A stretch of 64,000 nt of DNA from an uncultured Alphaproteobacteria bacterium (lineage in GTDB: Bacteria > Pseudomonadota > Alphaproteobacteria > Caulobacterales > Caulobacteraceae), in the NCBI GenBank assembly GCA_937920085.1, contig CALETE010000094.1:67800-131799 (forward strand), read 5' to 3'. The position numbers were made by a program, and so were the translations under genes. Every line of letters starts with the position of its first letter. Position 1 is the stretch's first letter. The notes below the pieces were generated by a model. It was not told the origin of the DNA. It searched no databases and worked only from the letters and a program-made list of their open reading frames with translations. Positions 18,630 to 26,922 of this stretch are shown here, piece after piece.

Positions 18630-18893
18630 GTTGCGTAGATCCCAGATCGGCGTGAACCTCCAATTGTCGAGAGGGACAACGGCGCGGACCAGACGGGAAA
18701 CCGGAGGGAAAAGCGGGTTGGAGGCTCCCAGAACACGAGGCAAAGGGGTAACCCGGAGCTGGAAACGACTGGAGGCACCTGGAAGACAGGACGGCGCAGG
18801 GAAACCGGCGAAGACCTGACCAAAGACCTTACGGCACGGATCCCCCAACGGATCTGAGAGCGGGCGACGACGCGGGAAACCGGGGCGTCGCCC
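18630..18893 (+). ncRNA. Candidate structured non-coding RNA or leader, unknown class
   Basis: A non-coding stretch of about 260 bases with layered pairing. A closing helix joins AGATCC (18637-18642) to GGATCT (18850-18855). CCTCCAA (18657-18663) pairs with TTGGAGG (18718-18724), enclosing the hairpin TTGTC/GACAA (18664-18679). CCTG-GAAGA-CAGG forms another near 18778. The motif GGGAAACCGG occurs three times (near 18694, 18799 and 18874), each able to form a GAAA tetraloop. A terminator closes the unit. It could be a free small RNA or the leader of the ABC importer at 19020. I do not recognise it as tmRNA, RNase P RNA, SRP RNA or a TPP riboswitch; 6S RNA is not excluded. Confidence 0.5.
18862..18893 (+). 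terminator. Intrinsic terminator closing the RNA candidate
   Basis: GGGCGACG (18862-18869) pairs perfectly with CGTCGCCC (18886-18893); inside, CGG-GAAA-CCG makes a second short stem. TCTTGCT follows, a weak T tract. It ends the structured region and leaves 126 bases before the importer gene. Confidence 0.55.
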
Positions 18894-19019
18894 TCTTGCT
18901 ATGTGGAACGGCCTCCTTCGGCCTGCGCTCCGATATTTCCGGCGTCAGACATGCAAAACCGCTTCCCTCCCCCGAGGGTACGGCTCTAGAGATTCTTTCA
19001 TTCTCTGAGGGACTCTTCC

Positions 19020-20024
19020 ATGACCTTCTTGCGCGCCTTCGCCATCGTCGCCCTCACGGGCCTGATCAGTGCCTGTTCTCCTGCAAAAAAGGTGGATGCC
19101 CCCGCCGCGCAAACTCAAATCCGCTTTGCAACCGACTGGCGGGCCCAGGCTGAACAGGGTGGCTTTTACCAAGCGGTCGCCACTGGCGAATACGTCAAGC
19201 GTGGCCTCGATGTCCGGATTGTCCAAGGGGGCCCTGGGGTTAATGTTCCCCAACTCCTGGCGGCAGGCGCCGTCGAAGCGGGTATGGGATCCAACAGCTT
19301 CATCGCCCTCAACATGGCCAATGAAGGCGTCCCGGTCAGAGCCGTCGCGGCCATGATGCAAAAGGACCCGCAGGTTCTCATTGCTCACCCCGACCAGGGC
19401 ATTGAGAAGATCGAAGACCTAAAGGGCCATCCTATCCTCCTGTCGGACGCCTCAGTCAGCGCCTTCTGGGTCTGGTTGAAATCGAAGTACGGGTTCACCG
19501 ACGGCCAGGTGCGCAAATACACCTTCAACTCCGCCCCCTTCCTGGCGGACACGTCCGTGGCCCAGCAGGGTTATGTGACCAGCGAGCCCTATACGATTGA
19601 GAAAGAGGCCAAGCTTACCCCCAAGGTCTTCTTGCTCGCCGACAATGGCTATCCCAGCTATGCGACCATGATCCTTGTCCCCCAGACGCTGATCGACAAA
19701 AATCCGTCCGCCGTTAAGGCCTTTGTTGAGGCCTCCGCAGCGGGCTGGAAATCCTATCTCTACGGCGATGCTAAGCCAGGTGATGCCCTGATTTTGAAGG
19801 ATAATCCGGAAATGACTCAGGATGTCCTAGATCAGGCCCGGGACAAGATGCGCACCTATGGCATTGTCGATGGCGGCGACGCCAAGACCCGTGGCATTGG
19901 CGTAATGACCGACGCCCGCTGGGCGGCTTTCGCCAAGATGGCGGTAGAGCAAGGGGTCTATCCCAAGACCCTGGACGTCTCGAAGGCCTACACCCTTCAG
20001 TTCGTCGCGCCGTCGGCAAGGTAG
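19020..20024 (+). CDS. NMT1/THI5-like ABC importer substrate-binding lipoprotein
   Basis: A 334-residue periplasmic substrate-binding protein. The signal peptide ends in a lipobox, LISAC with Cys19, so it is a lipoprotein. The fold is that of NMT1/THI5-like proteins: FATDWRAQAEQGGFYQAVA, then YVKRGLDVRIVQGGPG and QLLAAGAVEAGMG. Family members bind thiamine-precursor pyrimidines, riboflavin, taurine or alkylsulfonates, so the substrate is open; the GGPGVN form leans to the pyrimidine/riboflavin side. A GAGGGA ribosome-binding site precedes the ATG. It leads a three-gene ABC operon and lies just after the structured RNA candidate. Confidence 0.85.
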   Translation: MTFLRAFAIVALTGLISACSPAKKVDAPAAQTQIRFATDWRAQAEQGGFYQAVATGEYVKRGLDVRIVQGGPGVNVPQLLAAGAVEAGMGSNSFIALNMANEGVPVRAVAAMMQKDPQVLIAHPDQGIEKIEDLKGHPILLSDASVSAFWVWLKSKYGFTDGQVRKYTFNSAPFLADTSVAQQGYVTSEPYTIEKEAKLTPKVFLLADNGYPSYATMILVPQTLIDKNPSAVKAFVEASAAGWKSYLYGDAKPGDALILKDNPEMTQDVLDQARDKMRTYGIVDGGDAKTRGIGVMTDARWAAFAKMAVEQGVYPKTLDVSKAYTLQFVAPSAR

Positions 20025-20034
20025 GCGACAGGCC

Positions 20035-20784
20035 ATGGCTTCCATCGTCGCCCTTGAACAGGTCGAGGTCGATTATCCAGGCCGCGGGCGCGCCTTGGGG
20101 CCATTCAGCTTTTCCGTTGCTCCGGGCGAAATCGTCGCCCTGGTCGGACCCTCAGGCAGTGGCAAGTCGACCGCCCTGCGGCTTCTGGCAGGGCTGGAGG
20201 CCCCAACCCGCGGTAGCCTAGAGCGCGATCTCGGGCGCGGCGAGACCAGCGTCGTCTTCCAGGCGCCAACCCTTGCCCCCTGGCTCAGCGCCCAAGCCAA
20301 TGTCGCCCTGCCCCTTGAGCTCTCCGGCATGCCCAAGGCAGAGGCCCTGGCCCAGGCGGGGGCAGCCTTGGACCGGGTCGGCCTATCAAACGCTTGGGCC
20401 GCGCGTCCGGCGCAATTGTCTGGGGGCATGGCCATGCGGGTGTCCCTGGCCCGAGCCTTGGCCACTGGCCCAAAACTTTTGCTCCTGGATGAGCCCTTCG
20501 CCGCCTTGGACGAAATCACCCGTCGTACCCTGGCTGACGACGTCCTGACCCTTTGGTCGCAGTCCCGTCCTGCGATCGTCTTTGTCACCCACAGTGTTGA
20601 AGAAGCTGCCTATATGGCGGCCCGGGTGGTGGTTCTGACCAAGGGGCCCGGACGCGTCGCTGGGGAAATCGAAATTCCTGGAGACCTGCCGAGACCCAAG
20701 GCCTTTAGGGCGACCGCTGGTTTCAGGCAGGCCGCCGAGGACATATCCAGCTGTTTGGCACAGGGCTCGGAGGTCGTGTCTTGA
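20035..20784 (+). CDS. ABC importer ATP-binding subunit (SsuB/ThiZ-like)
   Basis: A 249-residue cytoplasmic ATPase that energises the importer. Walker A is GPSGSGKST, the Q-loop lies in VVFQAPTLAPWLS, the signature is LSGGMAMRVSLARAL, Walker B is LLLDEPFAALDE, and the switch His is in VFVTHSVEEAAYMA. This layout is the nitrate/sulfonate/taurine/thiamine-precursor group. It starts ten bases after the binding-protein gene and its stop overlaps the permease start. Confidence 0.92.
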   Translation: MASIVALEQVEVDYPGRGRALGPFSFSVAPGEIVALVGPSGSGKSTALRLLAGLEAPTRGSLERDLGRGETSVVFQAPTLAPWLSAQANVALPLELSGMPKAEALAQAGAALDRVGLSNAWAARPAQLSGGMAMRVSLARALATGPKLLLLDEPFAALDEITRRTLADDVLTLWSQSRPAIVFVTHSVEEAAYMAARVVVLTKGPGRVAGEIEIPGDLPRPKAFRATAGFRQAAEDISSCLAQGSEVVS

Positions 20785-21548
20785 GACAGATCCTCAACAC
20801 CCTGGCACCCCTCCTCCTGCTTGGTTTTCTGCTCTCGATCTGGGAGATCACCTGCCGAGCCCTCGGTGTGCCCGCCTATTTCCTGCCCCCGCCCTCAGCA
20901 GTGGCCCTTGCCGTCGCGCAAGACGCCCCCAGTCTGATTACGGCGGCCTGGAACACCTTGTCGGTCGCCCTGTTGGCTCTGCTTCTGGCAAGTCTTTGCG
21001 CCCAAGCGGTTGCCATCGTCATTGCGCTTAGCCCGCTGCTGGAGCGCGCCGTCCGTCCCCTGGCTTCGGTTCTGCAAGTTACCCCAGTGGTTGCCATTGC
21101 CCCCCTGGTGCTGATCTGGGCGGGGATTGACCATCCGGAACGGGCGGTGATCTCGCTCGCCGTCCTTGTGGCGTTTTTCCCGATTTTCTCCGGGGCGGTC
21201 ACAGGGCTGCATGCCGCTGATCCTGACCTTGAAAGGCTGTTTGATCTCTACCAGGCCAGCCGGATCCAGCGGGTCCTCAGGCTGCAGCTGCCTTCGGCAG
21301 TCCCCTTCCTTCTGGAGGGCCACAAGGTGGGTGCAGGTCTGGCCATTATCGGGGCCGTGGTTGCCGAATTCGCCGCCGGATCTGGCGGCATTCGCGGACT
21401 GGCCTGGCGCATTCTCGACGCCGGCAACAAGCTGCAAACGGCCCGTATGCTGGCTGCTCTGGTGGTGCTGGGTGTCATGGGTGTGGTGCTTCACGCCATA
21501 TTGAACCGTATCGAACAGTTCGGGCTTCGCTGGTGGCGTGGCCGTTAG
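20781..21548 (+). CDS. ABC importer permease subunit
   Basis: A 255-residue inner-membrane permease with about six hydrophobic segments. The EAA-type cytoplasmic loop is near residues 165-190 (RIQRVLRLQLPSAVPFLLEG). The start is TTG, overlapping the ATPase stop as TTGA, with GGAGG seven bases upstream; no ATG fits. With the two preceding genes it completes one importer, one permease gene serving as a homodimer. Substrate as for the binding protein. Confidence 0.9.
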   Translation: MRQILNTLAPLLLLGFLLSIWEITCRALGVPAYFLPPPSAVALAVAQDAPSLITAAWNTLSVALLALLLASLCAQAVAIVIALSPLLERAVRPLASVLQVTPVVAIAPLVLIWAGIDHPERAVISLAVLVAFFPIFSGAVTGLHAADPDLERLFDLYQASRIQRVLRLQLPSAVPFLLEGHKVGAGLAIIGAVVAEFAAGSGGIRGLAWRILDAGNKLQTARMLAALVVLGVMGVVLHAILNRIEQFGLRWWRGR

Positions 21549-21584
21549 TCGTGGGTTAAGCGATTATCCCTAAAGCATTCTGGC

Positions 21585-22646
21585 ATGAAGCTTCATGCCC
21601 TTGCCTTTGCTATGTCTGCCCTATCGGCTGCAACGGCCATGGCACAGGGTGTCGGCGATCGATACGGTTATTCCCGGACCGACTATGACTCTCAGCCGGG
21701 TCATTACGCCTATGGCCGGGCCCTAACCTGGTCCAATAAGACCAACTTTAACGCACCACCGCCGCCATACGACGCTGGCGATCCAAGACGTGGCGACCAG
21801 AGTCGGGGTCGTGACGGCTGGACCCAGAATTCTCAGCCCTCAACCCAGGCTCCACTGGCCCAAGCGCAACCGACCCGCAATTTCGCGTCACAATACGCAC
21901 CTGCCTATGGTCAGCCTCTACCGCCACCCCCGACCTGGAGGCCGCCTGCTCAAGGCAATAATCGCGAGCCATTGCGCCCGCGGGTTTATTCGCAGTCTCG
22001 GAGCGACCAGGGCCAATCAACGGCCCGCAGCTATGATCCAGCCCCCCCCAGGCCCAGGATCTATGGACAAATCAATGGGGACTTCTACGGCCGCCCTCTA
22101 ACGCCACAGGCTCAGGCCGCTCAGATGCAGCAAGCCGCGAGAGTCTATGGCTCAGCCAGCAACCCCGCGCCCAATGCAGAGCAAGGTGTGAACGGCCCAA
22201 CCCAGAGTCCGCAACCTTCGGAAGCCCCGATACAGGGCGTAAGGTCATATGATCCAACCCCGGCGCAGGCCAAAACCTACGGCCAGCCTGGGCAGACCCT
22301 ATCTGAGCAGGTGCCTTCACGACTACAGACGTCGCAGGTCCAGTCTAACCCTGCCCCCCAGGCTGAGCCGATCCGCTCGGCCCCAAGGCAAGGCTCACAG
22401 GTCGCAGACCCACGGGGCGCTGCCAGCTCACCCCCCGCCCCCGTGAGGATGGCGCAAACCGAACCGCTTGGTCGCGGTCAGGTCCACCTCTATTCCCTGC
22501 ACCGGGAGTATGGCTTGAAGCCTGACGCCATTCCCGCCCCCAATCCTAATCAGGGCTTGGTGTTAATCGGTCCCAGTGAGGCTCCCGCCGCCTCCAGCAG
22601 ACCAATCAATCAAGACGACGAAACGGCCAAAGAGAAGGCCTTCTAA
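21585..22646 (+). CDS. Secreted proline/glutamine-rich protein of unknown function
   Basis: I do not recognise this 353-residue protein. A signal peptide (MKLHALAFAMSALSAATAMAQ) directs export. The rest is low-complexity and rich in Pro, Gln, Ser and Ala, with loosely repeated short units that end in Tyr-Gly or Tyr-Asp (ARSYDPAPPRPRIYGQ, GVRSYDPTPAQAKTYGQ). A more ordered C-terminal piece follows (VHLYSLHREYGLKP). It may be a cell-envelope linker protein. Only four bases separate it from the next gene, so the two are co-transcribed. Confidence 0.75.
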   Translation: MKLHALAFAMSALSAATAMAQGVGDRYGYSRTDYDSQPGHYAYGRALTWSNKTNFNAPPPPYDAGDPRRGDQSRGRDGWTQNSQPSTQAPLAQAQPTRNFASQYAPAYGQPLPPPPTWRPPAQGNNREPLRPRVYSQSRSDQGQSTARSYDPAPPRPRIYGQINGDFYGRPLTPQAQAAQMQQAARVYGSASNPAPNAEQGVNGPTQSPQPSEAPIQGVRSYDPTPAQAKTYGQPGQTLSEQVPSRLQTSQVQSNPAPQAEPIRSAPRQGSQVADPRGAASSPPAPVRMAQTEPLGRGQVHLYSLHREYGLKPDAIPAPNPNQGLVLIGPSEAPAASSRPINQDDETAKEKAF

Positions 22647-22650
22647 ACCC

Positions 22651-23751
22651 ATGGAACCGACCAGCAAGCTTCACAACCTGATCGCACTGGCACAGGAGCC
22701 CTCAAGCGAACGTCGGCGCGAACTCATGCGGGGCGTCACCGATCTCTTCTTCAGCAACGACGAGCATGCTGGACCAGAGGCCATGCCCCTTTTCGACGAT
22801 ATCCTCAGCCAGCTAGCCAGCGAGATGGAAGTGACTGTCCGCGCGGAACTGGCCGAGCAGATGTCAGTTGTCCAGGCGCCTCCGCTTCGCTTGATCCGCA
22901 AGCTCGCCGCCGATGAGTCCTTGGAGGTTGCCCATTCCATCCTGCAGAACTCCCCCGCCCTGACGGAAAGCGATCTGCTGGGTGTCGCGAAGCTCGCGGG
23001 GCAAGGACATCTTCAAGCCATCTCAAGGCGGGCTGAGGTGTCGCAATCGTTGTCAGATGTCATCGTCTCGCGGGGGGATGACACGACCCTGGGTGCCCTG
23101 GTTTCCAACCCCGGTGCGCAAATGTCCCGGCAAGCCCATGAGATCGTAGTCGATCGCGCCATCGCCAATCCGGATCTTCACGAGGCTGTGGTCAACCGCA
23201 AGACCCTGCCCCCCGATCTGCTGAACGACATGTATTTCATGGTCGAAGGCAATCTTCGGGCAAAGATCATGGAAAGGAACTCCGCCCTGGACCCGGCGGC
23301 CTTGGACGCTGCCCTGGCCAGAGGACGCGAGAAAATGGCCACCCGCGACGGGGCCTTACCCCCAGATTATGCCAGCGCCGAAAAGATCATAAAGGCAATG
23401 CTGGCCCGAGGCCCTATCAGTCCCTCAACCCTGGCAAGTTTTCTGCGCGGCCGTGAAACGACCAAGTTTTTGCTGGCCTTGGCAGGCTCTGCCAACATCG
23501 ATTTTGGCACAGCCCGAAGGATCCTGGAAAAGCGCGAACTGGATGCCCTGTCGATTGTCTGCAAGGCGTCTGGGTTCGACAGGTCCCTGTTCCTGACCTT
23601 TGCAATCCTGATCCTGGACAAGGAAGAAAATGCCATGGGCAAGTCGCGCGCCTATGGCGCGCTCTATGATGCCTTGCCCAAGGAAACCGCTGAGCGGACC
23701 CTGCGCTTCTGGCGTATGCGCCGGCAAAGCGGCGATGGTCTCGCCGCTTAA
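22651..23751 (+). CDS. DUF2336 family protein
   Basis: A 366-residue alpha-helical protein resembling the alphaproteobacterial DUF2336 family, whose function is unknown. It has HEAT-like helical repeats, seen in phrases such as LADEQMSVV-type and SPALTESDLLGVAKLAG. There is no signal peptide. I start at MEPTSKLHNLIALAQ at 22651, where the family usually begins, with AGAGAAGG upstream. It follows the proline-rich gene and converges on the next gene, sharing a TTAA across both stop codons. A second DUF2336 protein is encoded at 34730-35959. Confidence 0.8.
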   Translation: MEPTSKLHNLIALAQEPSSERRRELMRGVTDLFFSNDEHAGPEAMPLFDDILSQLASEMEVTVRAELAEQMSVVQAPPLRLIRKLAADESLEVAHSILQNSPALTESDLLGVAKLAGQGHLQAISRRAEVSQSLSDVIVSRGDDTTLGALVSNPGAQMSRQAHEIVVDRAIANPDLHEAVVNRKTLPPDLLNDMYFMVEGNLRAKIMERNSALDPAALDAALARGREKMATRDGALPPDYASAEKIIKAMLARGPISPSTLASFLRGRETTKFLLALAGSANIDFGTARRILEKRELDALSIVCKASGFDRSLFLTFAILILDKEENAMGKSRAYGALYDALPKETAERTLRFWRMRRQSGDGLAA

Positions 23752-25136
23752 GGACGCGGCGGAACAGCTCTGGCGCGTCCAGGCTCCGAAAGGCGGTTGA
23801 GAGCGTCGGAGGCGACGACACTCAATGACCGCAAGCCCTGTTCTGAAAACACATCCAAGGCCGCTGAAAGCGCCGTGACGGCCCCAGCCCGTTCGCCCTT
23901 GTCCACGCCGGTAATGTCCATACGGGCTTCATAGAGCCGCGCAAGATTGACCTGGAGAAGCGCCCAAGCCGTGGGATTGCGACCCGCGGCAAAGCCTGCC
24001 AGCTCCATCCGGAAGGCCGTCTCAGCAGCATCGAGCACCGTGAGATCCCCTGAGAGCTCTGCCGAACGCGACAGGCAAATGGCGCGATTGGATGTCACAA
24101 AGGCACTCAGCGCCAAGGCCGGAACTGTCTTTAGAACCAGGCTGGCCCGGTCATAGCTCGTCACGGCCTGCTCAAAGGAGTGTTCATTGGAGGTGGCTTC
24201 ACCCAAGGCCTGGAGGGCCTGAGCCAAGGCTGTTTGCATCCGTGCCCAGTCCAGAGGGCTTTGGTCGCGGGAAAAGTCTTTGAGCAAGCCTGATAGGAGA
24301 CTGATGCCTTCCAACAGGCTTTCTGCCTTCCCTGTCATCTCGCCCAAGAGGGCCAAGGCCTGGCCCTTTAGCGAGGTTATCCTGCCGAAGGTGACGGGCT
24401 CATAGTCAGCCTGCAGCACATCCAAAGCTGTATTGGTTTCCGTGAGCGCGTCTTGAAGCAAACTCCGGTCAGCGAAACACGCCCCCCAGCCAAGCAGCAG
24501 GTCAATTCTGATCATTCTGGCTTCAATCGCCAGCATACGGGCTGGTCGGGTGCGGCGCGCCATGCCGCTCAGGTCCGTGATCGGCTGGACAAATCTTGCG
24601 GCTGCAATGCGTGCAGCCTGAGCATCCTTCGGCGCGGGCCGGGTCATGGCGTCCACTGCCAAGATCCCAATGTCTGATAGGACGCGCCCAATGCCGCCCC
24701 GTGCGGCCTGGCCGGCCTCGCGGAAGGCGATCTCGGCTGCAGCGAAAAGCCCGTCATCGCCGTAGAGTTCAGCACCCAGCATGGCGCAATAGGCCTGCTC
24801 ACAGCGGGCGCGCGCCCAGCCGTCAGGACGGCGGCGGCGGTCAAAAAGCTCTGCAGCATTTTCTGCGGTGGCGGCGGCCTTGCGCAGGGCGACCGCGTCA
24901 CCGCTACGACGGGCAACCTCGCGCCAAGCGATTGCTGCCTCCAACTTACGCTGTGCGCGGTCCTTGGCATGAATACGTCCAGCGGCGACATCGCAGGCCC
25001 GCGCTTCATTGTGCAGCAGGCGCAGATCGAGCAGCTCCAGCAGGGTCTGATCACCCCCCGTCAGACCATCACGGGGCGCAATAAAGGTGTCACCCCCAAA
25101 GAAGCGCATCAGCTCGCGACCAAACTCAAACATCAT
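23748..25136 (-). CDS. TPR-like helical repeat protein of unknown function
   Basis: A 462-residue cytoplasmic protein made of degenerate helical repeats about 45 residues apart (WARMQTALAQALQALGE, WALLQVNLARLYEARMD), similar in style to TPR proteins that track repeated Ala-rich helices. No enzymatic motif is visible. GGAG six bases before the ATG pair supports the start. A perfect TTAA-N7-TTAA site 90 bases upstream suggests CtrA control and hence a cell-cycle or motility link, by inference. It overlaps the DUF2336 gene at the 3' ends by four bases. Confidence 0.75.
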   Translation of the reverse strand: MMFEFGRELMRFFGGDTFIAPRDGLTGGDQTLLELLDLRLLHNEARACDVAAGRIHAKDRAQRKLEAAIAWREVARRSGDAVALRKAAATAENAAELFDRRRRPDGWARARCEQAYCAMLGAELYGDDGLFAAAEIAFREAGQAARGGIGRVLSDIGILAVDAMTRPAPKDAQAARIAAARFVQPITDLSGMARRTRPARMLAIEARMIRIDLLLGWGACFADRSLLQDALTETNTALDVLQADYEPVTFGRITSLKGQALALLGEMTGKAESLLEGISLLSGLLKDFSRDQSPLDWARMQTALAQALQALGEATSNEHSFEQAVTSYDRASLVLKTVPALALSAFVTSNRAICLSRSAELSGDLTVLDAAETAFRMELAGFAAGRNPTAWALLQVNLARLYEARMDITGVDKGERAGAVTALSAALDVFSEQGLRSLSVVASDALNRLSEPGRARAVPPRP

Positions 25137-25224
25137 AATCCACTCCGATGACCCGGCCGGCGTCTCATCTCGGGACGCCGACGAAGGGTTCAGACTGGAC
25201 TTAGCAAAGCCCCTGCCGAAGAAC

Positions 25225-25240
25225 TTAACAAGTGGTTAAC
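25225..25240 (-). promoter_or_regulatory. CtrA-type binding site
   Basis: TTAA-CAAGTGG-TTAAC matches the CtrA full-site pattern TTAA-N7-TTAAC exactly. A further GGTTAAC half site lies at 25252-25258. The site is about 90 bases upstream of the helical-repeat gene starting at 25136. Confidence 0.6.
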
Positions 25241-25277
25241 TGCTTGATTATGGTTAACGAATTACGAATTTCTCCGT

Positions 25278-26012
25278 TTAGGCGAAAATCGCGTCCTGAG
25301 CGGCAAGGCCAAGAATGCGCCATGCGCCAGGTTCCAGATCGGCTGGCAGAACCAATCCTCCGATCTGATCGCGGTGCAGGGCGATCACATGATTACCCGC
25401 TGCGGCGAACATGCGGCGCACCTGGTGATAGCGACCTTCGGTGATGATCAGGTCTGCGGATCGTTCGCCGGTCGGAATCAGCTGGGCAGGTTCCAGGGCA
25501 TCGGTTTCCCCTTCCAGCATGAGGGTACCAGACGCGAATAGGGCGGCCTCATCGCCGGTAAGCGGACGATCTAATTGGGCCCTGTAGCGTTTGATCACGT
25601 GATTTCGTGGCGAGATGACCCGATGGAGAAACGCGCCATCGTCGGTGATCAGCAACAAGCCCGACGTGTCTTTGTCCAGTCGACCCACCGTCGAAAGGCC
25701 TGGCATGCGCGCCCGCCAGCGGTTGGGAAGCAGTTCATAGACACTCCGCCCGGCTTCCTTATGTGAACAGACTACGCCCAGGGGCTTGTTCATGATCAAG
25801 GTCAGGGGTGACGGGGGATCGACCGCCGCGCCATGAATCGTCATCTGAGATGGCAGATCCGCCGTCACCGGCACCTTTGATCCGGGATCGGTTAAGGCCT
25901 TTCCGTCGAACACGATCTTGCCGGCACGCACCAGGGCCGCCACTTCTCGGCGCGAGCCATAGCCAAGATTAGCCAACAGCCGGTCCAGCCGGGCCATGGG
26001 CGGTCGGCTCAT
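25278..26012 (-). CDS. rsuA: 16S rRNA pseudouridine synthase, RsuA family
   Basis: A 244-residue RNA-modifying enzyme. An N-terminal S4 RNA-binding domain (MARLDRLLANLGYGSRREV) precedes the catalytic domain with GRLDKDTSGLLLITDDG, whose Asp is catalytic. RsuA makes pseudouridine 516 in 16S rRNA; related RluB/E/F act on 23S rRNA, so the exact site is a family-level guess. The gene overlaps rsmC by four bases and stands last in the prfC-rsmC-rsuA run. Confidence 0.88.
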   Translation of the reverse strand: MSRPPMARLDRLLANLGYGSRREVAALVRAGKIVFDGKALTDPGSKVPVTADLPSQMTIHGAAVDPPSPLTLIMNKPLGVVCSHKEAGRSVYELLPNRWRARMPGLSTVGRLDKDTSGLLLITDDGAFLHRVISPRNHVIKRYRAQLDRPLTGDEAALFASGTLMLEGETDALEPAQLIPTGERSADLIITEGRYHQVRRMFAAAGNHVIALHRDQIGGLVLPADLEPGAWRILGLAAQDAIFA

Positions 26013-26917
26013 GTCTGAGCCTCATAGATCTTATAGCCACCCTCTTCGGCCCGCAGGTCCACCCGTCGGAAATGGTCTTTCAGGACGGCCTCATAGGGCA
26101 GATGGCGGTTTGCTGTGAGCCAACAGACCCCACCCTTGCGCAGCAAGCCCGCAGCTGTGCGAATAAAAGCCTGACCCAGGGCCCGATCCTCATGTCCCCC
26201 GTCATGAAACGGCGGGTTCATGACGACAAAGTCTAAACCAGTAATCTGATCCTCCAGCTGCCGGACATCAGCCCAGACCACCCGGACCCGGGGATCATCT
26301 AGATTGTGTTCAGCAGCCAGGACCGCCCTGCGATCCAGTTCGACCAGGACAAGGTCCGATACACCCTCGCCCGTCAGCACCTTTAAGGCCAAGAGGCCAA
26401 TGCCCGCGCCGAGATCTGCGCCGCGGCCCTTCAAGTCCGGGAGGGTCCGCAATAAGAGCTCGGTTCCCCGATCCAGACGGTCCCAGCTGAAGACCCCAGG
26501 CTGTGTCCATAAGCCTGTATCATCCAGCCGCCTTGGCGCACCCGCAGCTAAGGCGGCGTCCAGCCTTTGCAGGGAGGTCGGCCGCTCAACCTGGCAGAAG
26601 CGATGGTGACGTCGCGCGTCTTCAAAAACCTCGCAGCCAAAGCTCTCCAGGGCCTTACGCAACCGCGACCCGCCCTTGTCCTTTGGGGCAAAGACCGTGA
26701 GCTCCCCACCGTCCTTAACGGCGCGCAGGGCCTGGGCGACGACATAGTCCCGCTCAAGGGTGCCAGGGGGTGCCAAGATAAAGGCGGCATCGGCGGTTCC
26801 GGGTTCAAGAACGGCAAGGTCGGTCGACCCGGGGACCAAGGGCGAGACCTGCAGGGCCCCAACCGGAATTTCAATCAATCCTGGGGCAGGACGACCATAG
26901 AGGAGGGTAAGTCCCAC
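26009..26917 (-). CDS. rsmC: 16S rRNA guanine-N2 methyltransferase, RsmC-like
   Basis: A 302-residue SAM-dependent methyltransferase. The C-terminal Rossmann domain has GRGADLGAGIGLLAL (SAM loop) and the catalytic DFVVMNPPFHDGGHED motif of guanine-N2 methylases; the N-terminal half is the degenerate duplicate domain. RsmC methylates G1207 of 16S rRNA. The start is GTG, only five bases after prfC. RlmG would be a close alternative, but the layout and size fit RsmC. Confidence 0.85.
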   Translation of the reverse strand: MGLTLLYGRPAPGLIEIPVGALQVSPLVPGSTDLAVLEPGTADAAFILAPPGTLERDYVVAQALRAVKDGGELTVFAPKDKGGSRLRKALESFGCEVFEDARRHHRFCQVERPTSLQRLDAALAAGAPRRLDDTGLWTQPGVFSWDRLDRGTELLLRTLPDLKGRGADLGAGIGLLALKVLTGEGVSDLVLVELDRRAVLAAEHNLDDPRVRVVWADVRQLEDQITGLDFVVMNPPFHDGGHEDRALGQAFIRTAAGLLRKGGVCWLTANRHLPYEAVLKDHFRRVDLRAEEGGYKIYEAQT

Positions 26918-26922
26918 CCGTC

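Noticed and set aside
18573..18848. 91-residue minus-strand and 62-residue plus-strand frames over the RNA candidate
   Set aside because: Biased composition, no ribosome-binding sites, and they overlap paired RNA elements.
18900..19019. TPP riboswitch ahead of the NMT1/THI5-like gene
   Set aside because: The TPP core sequences (CTGAGA with the partner helix) cannot be assembled here.
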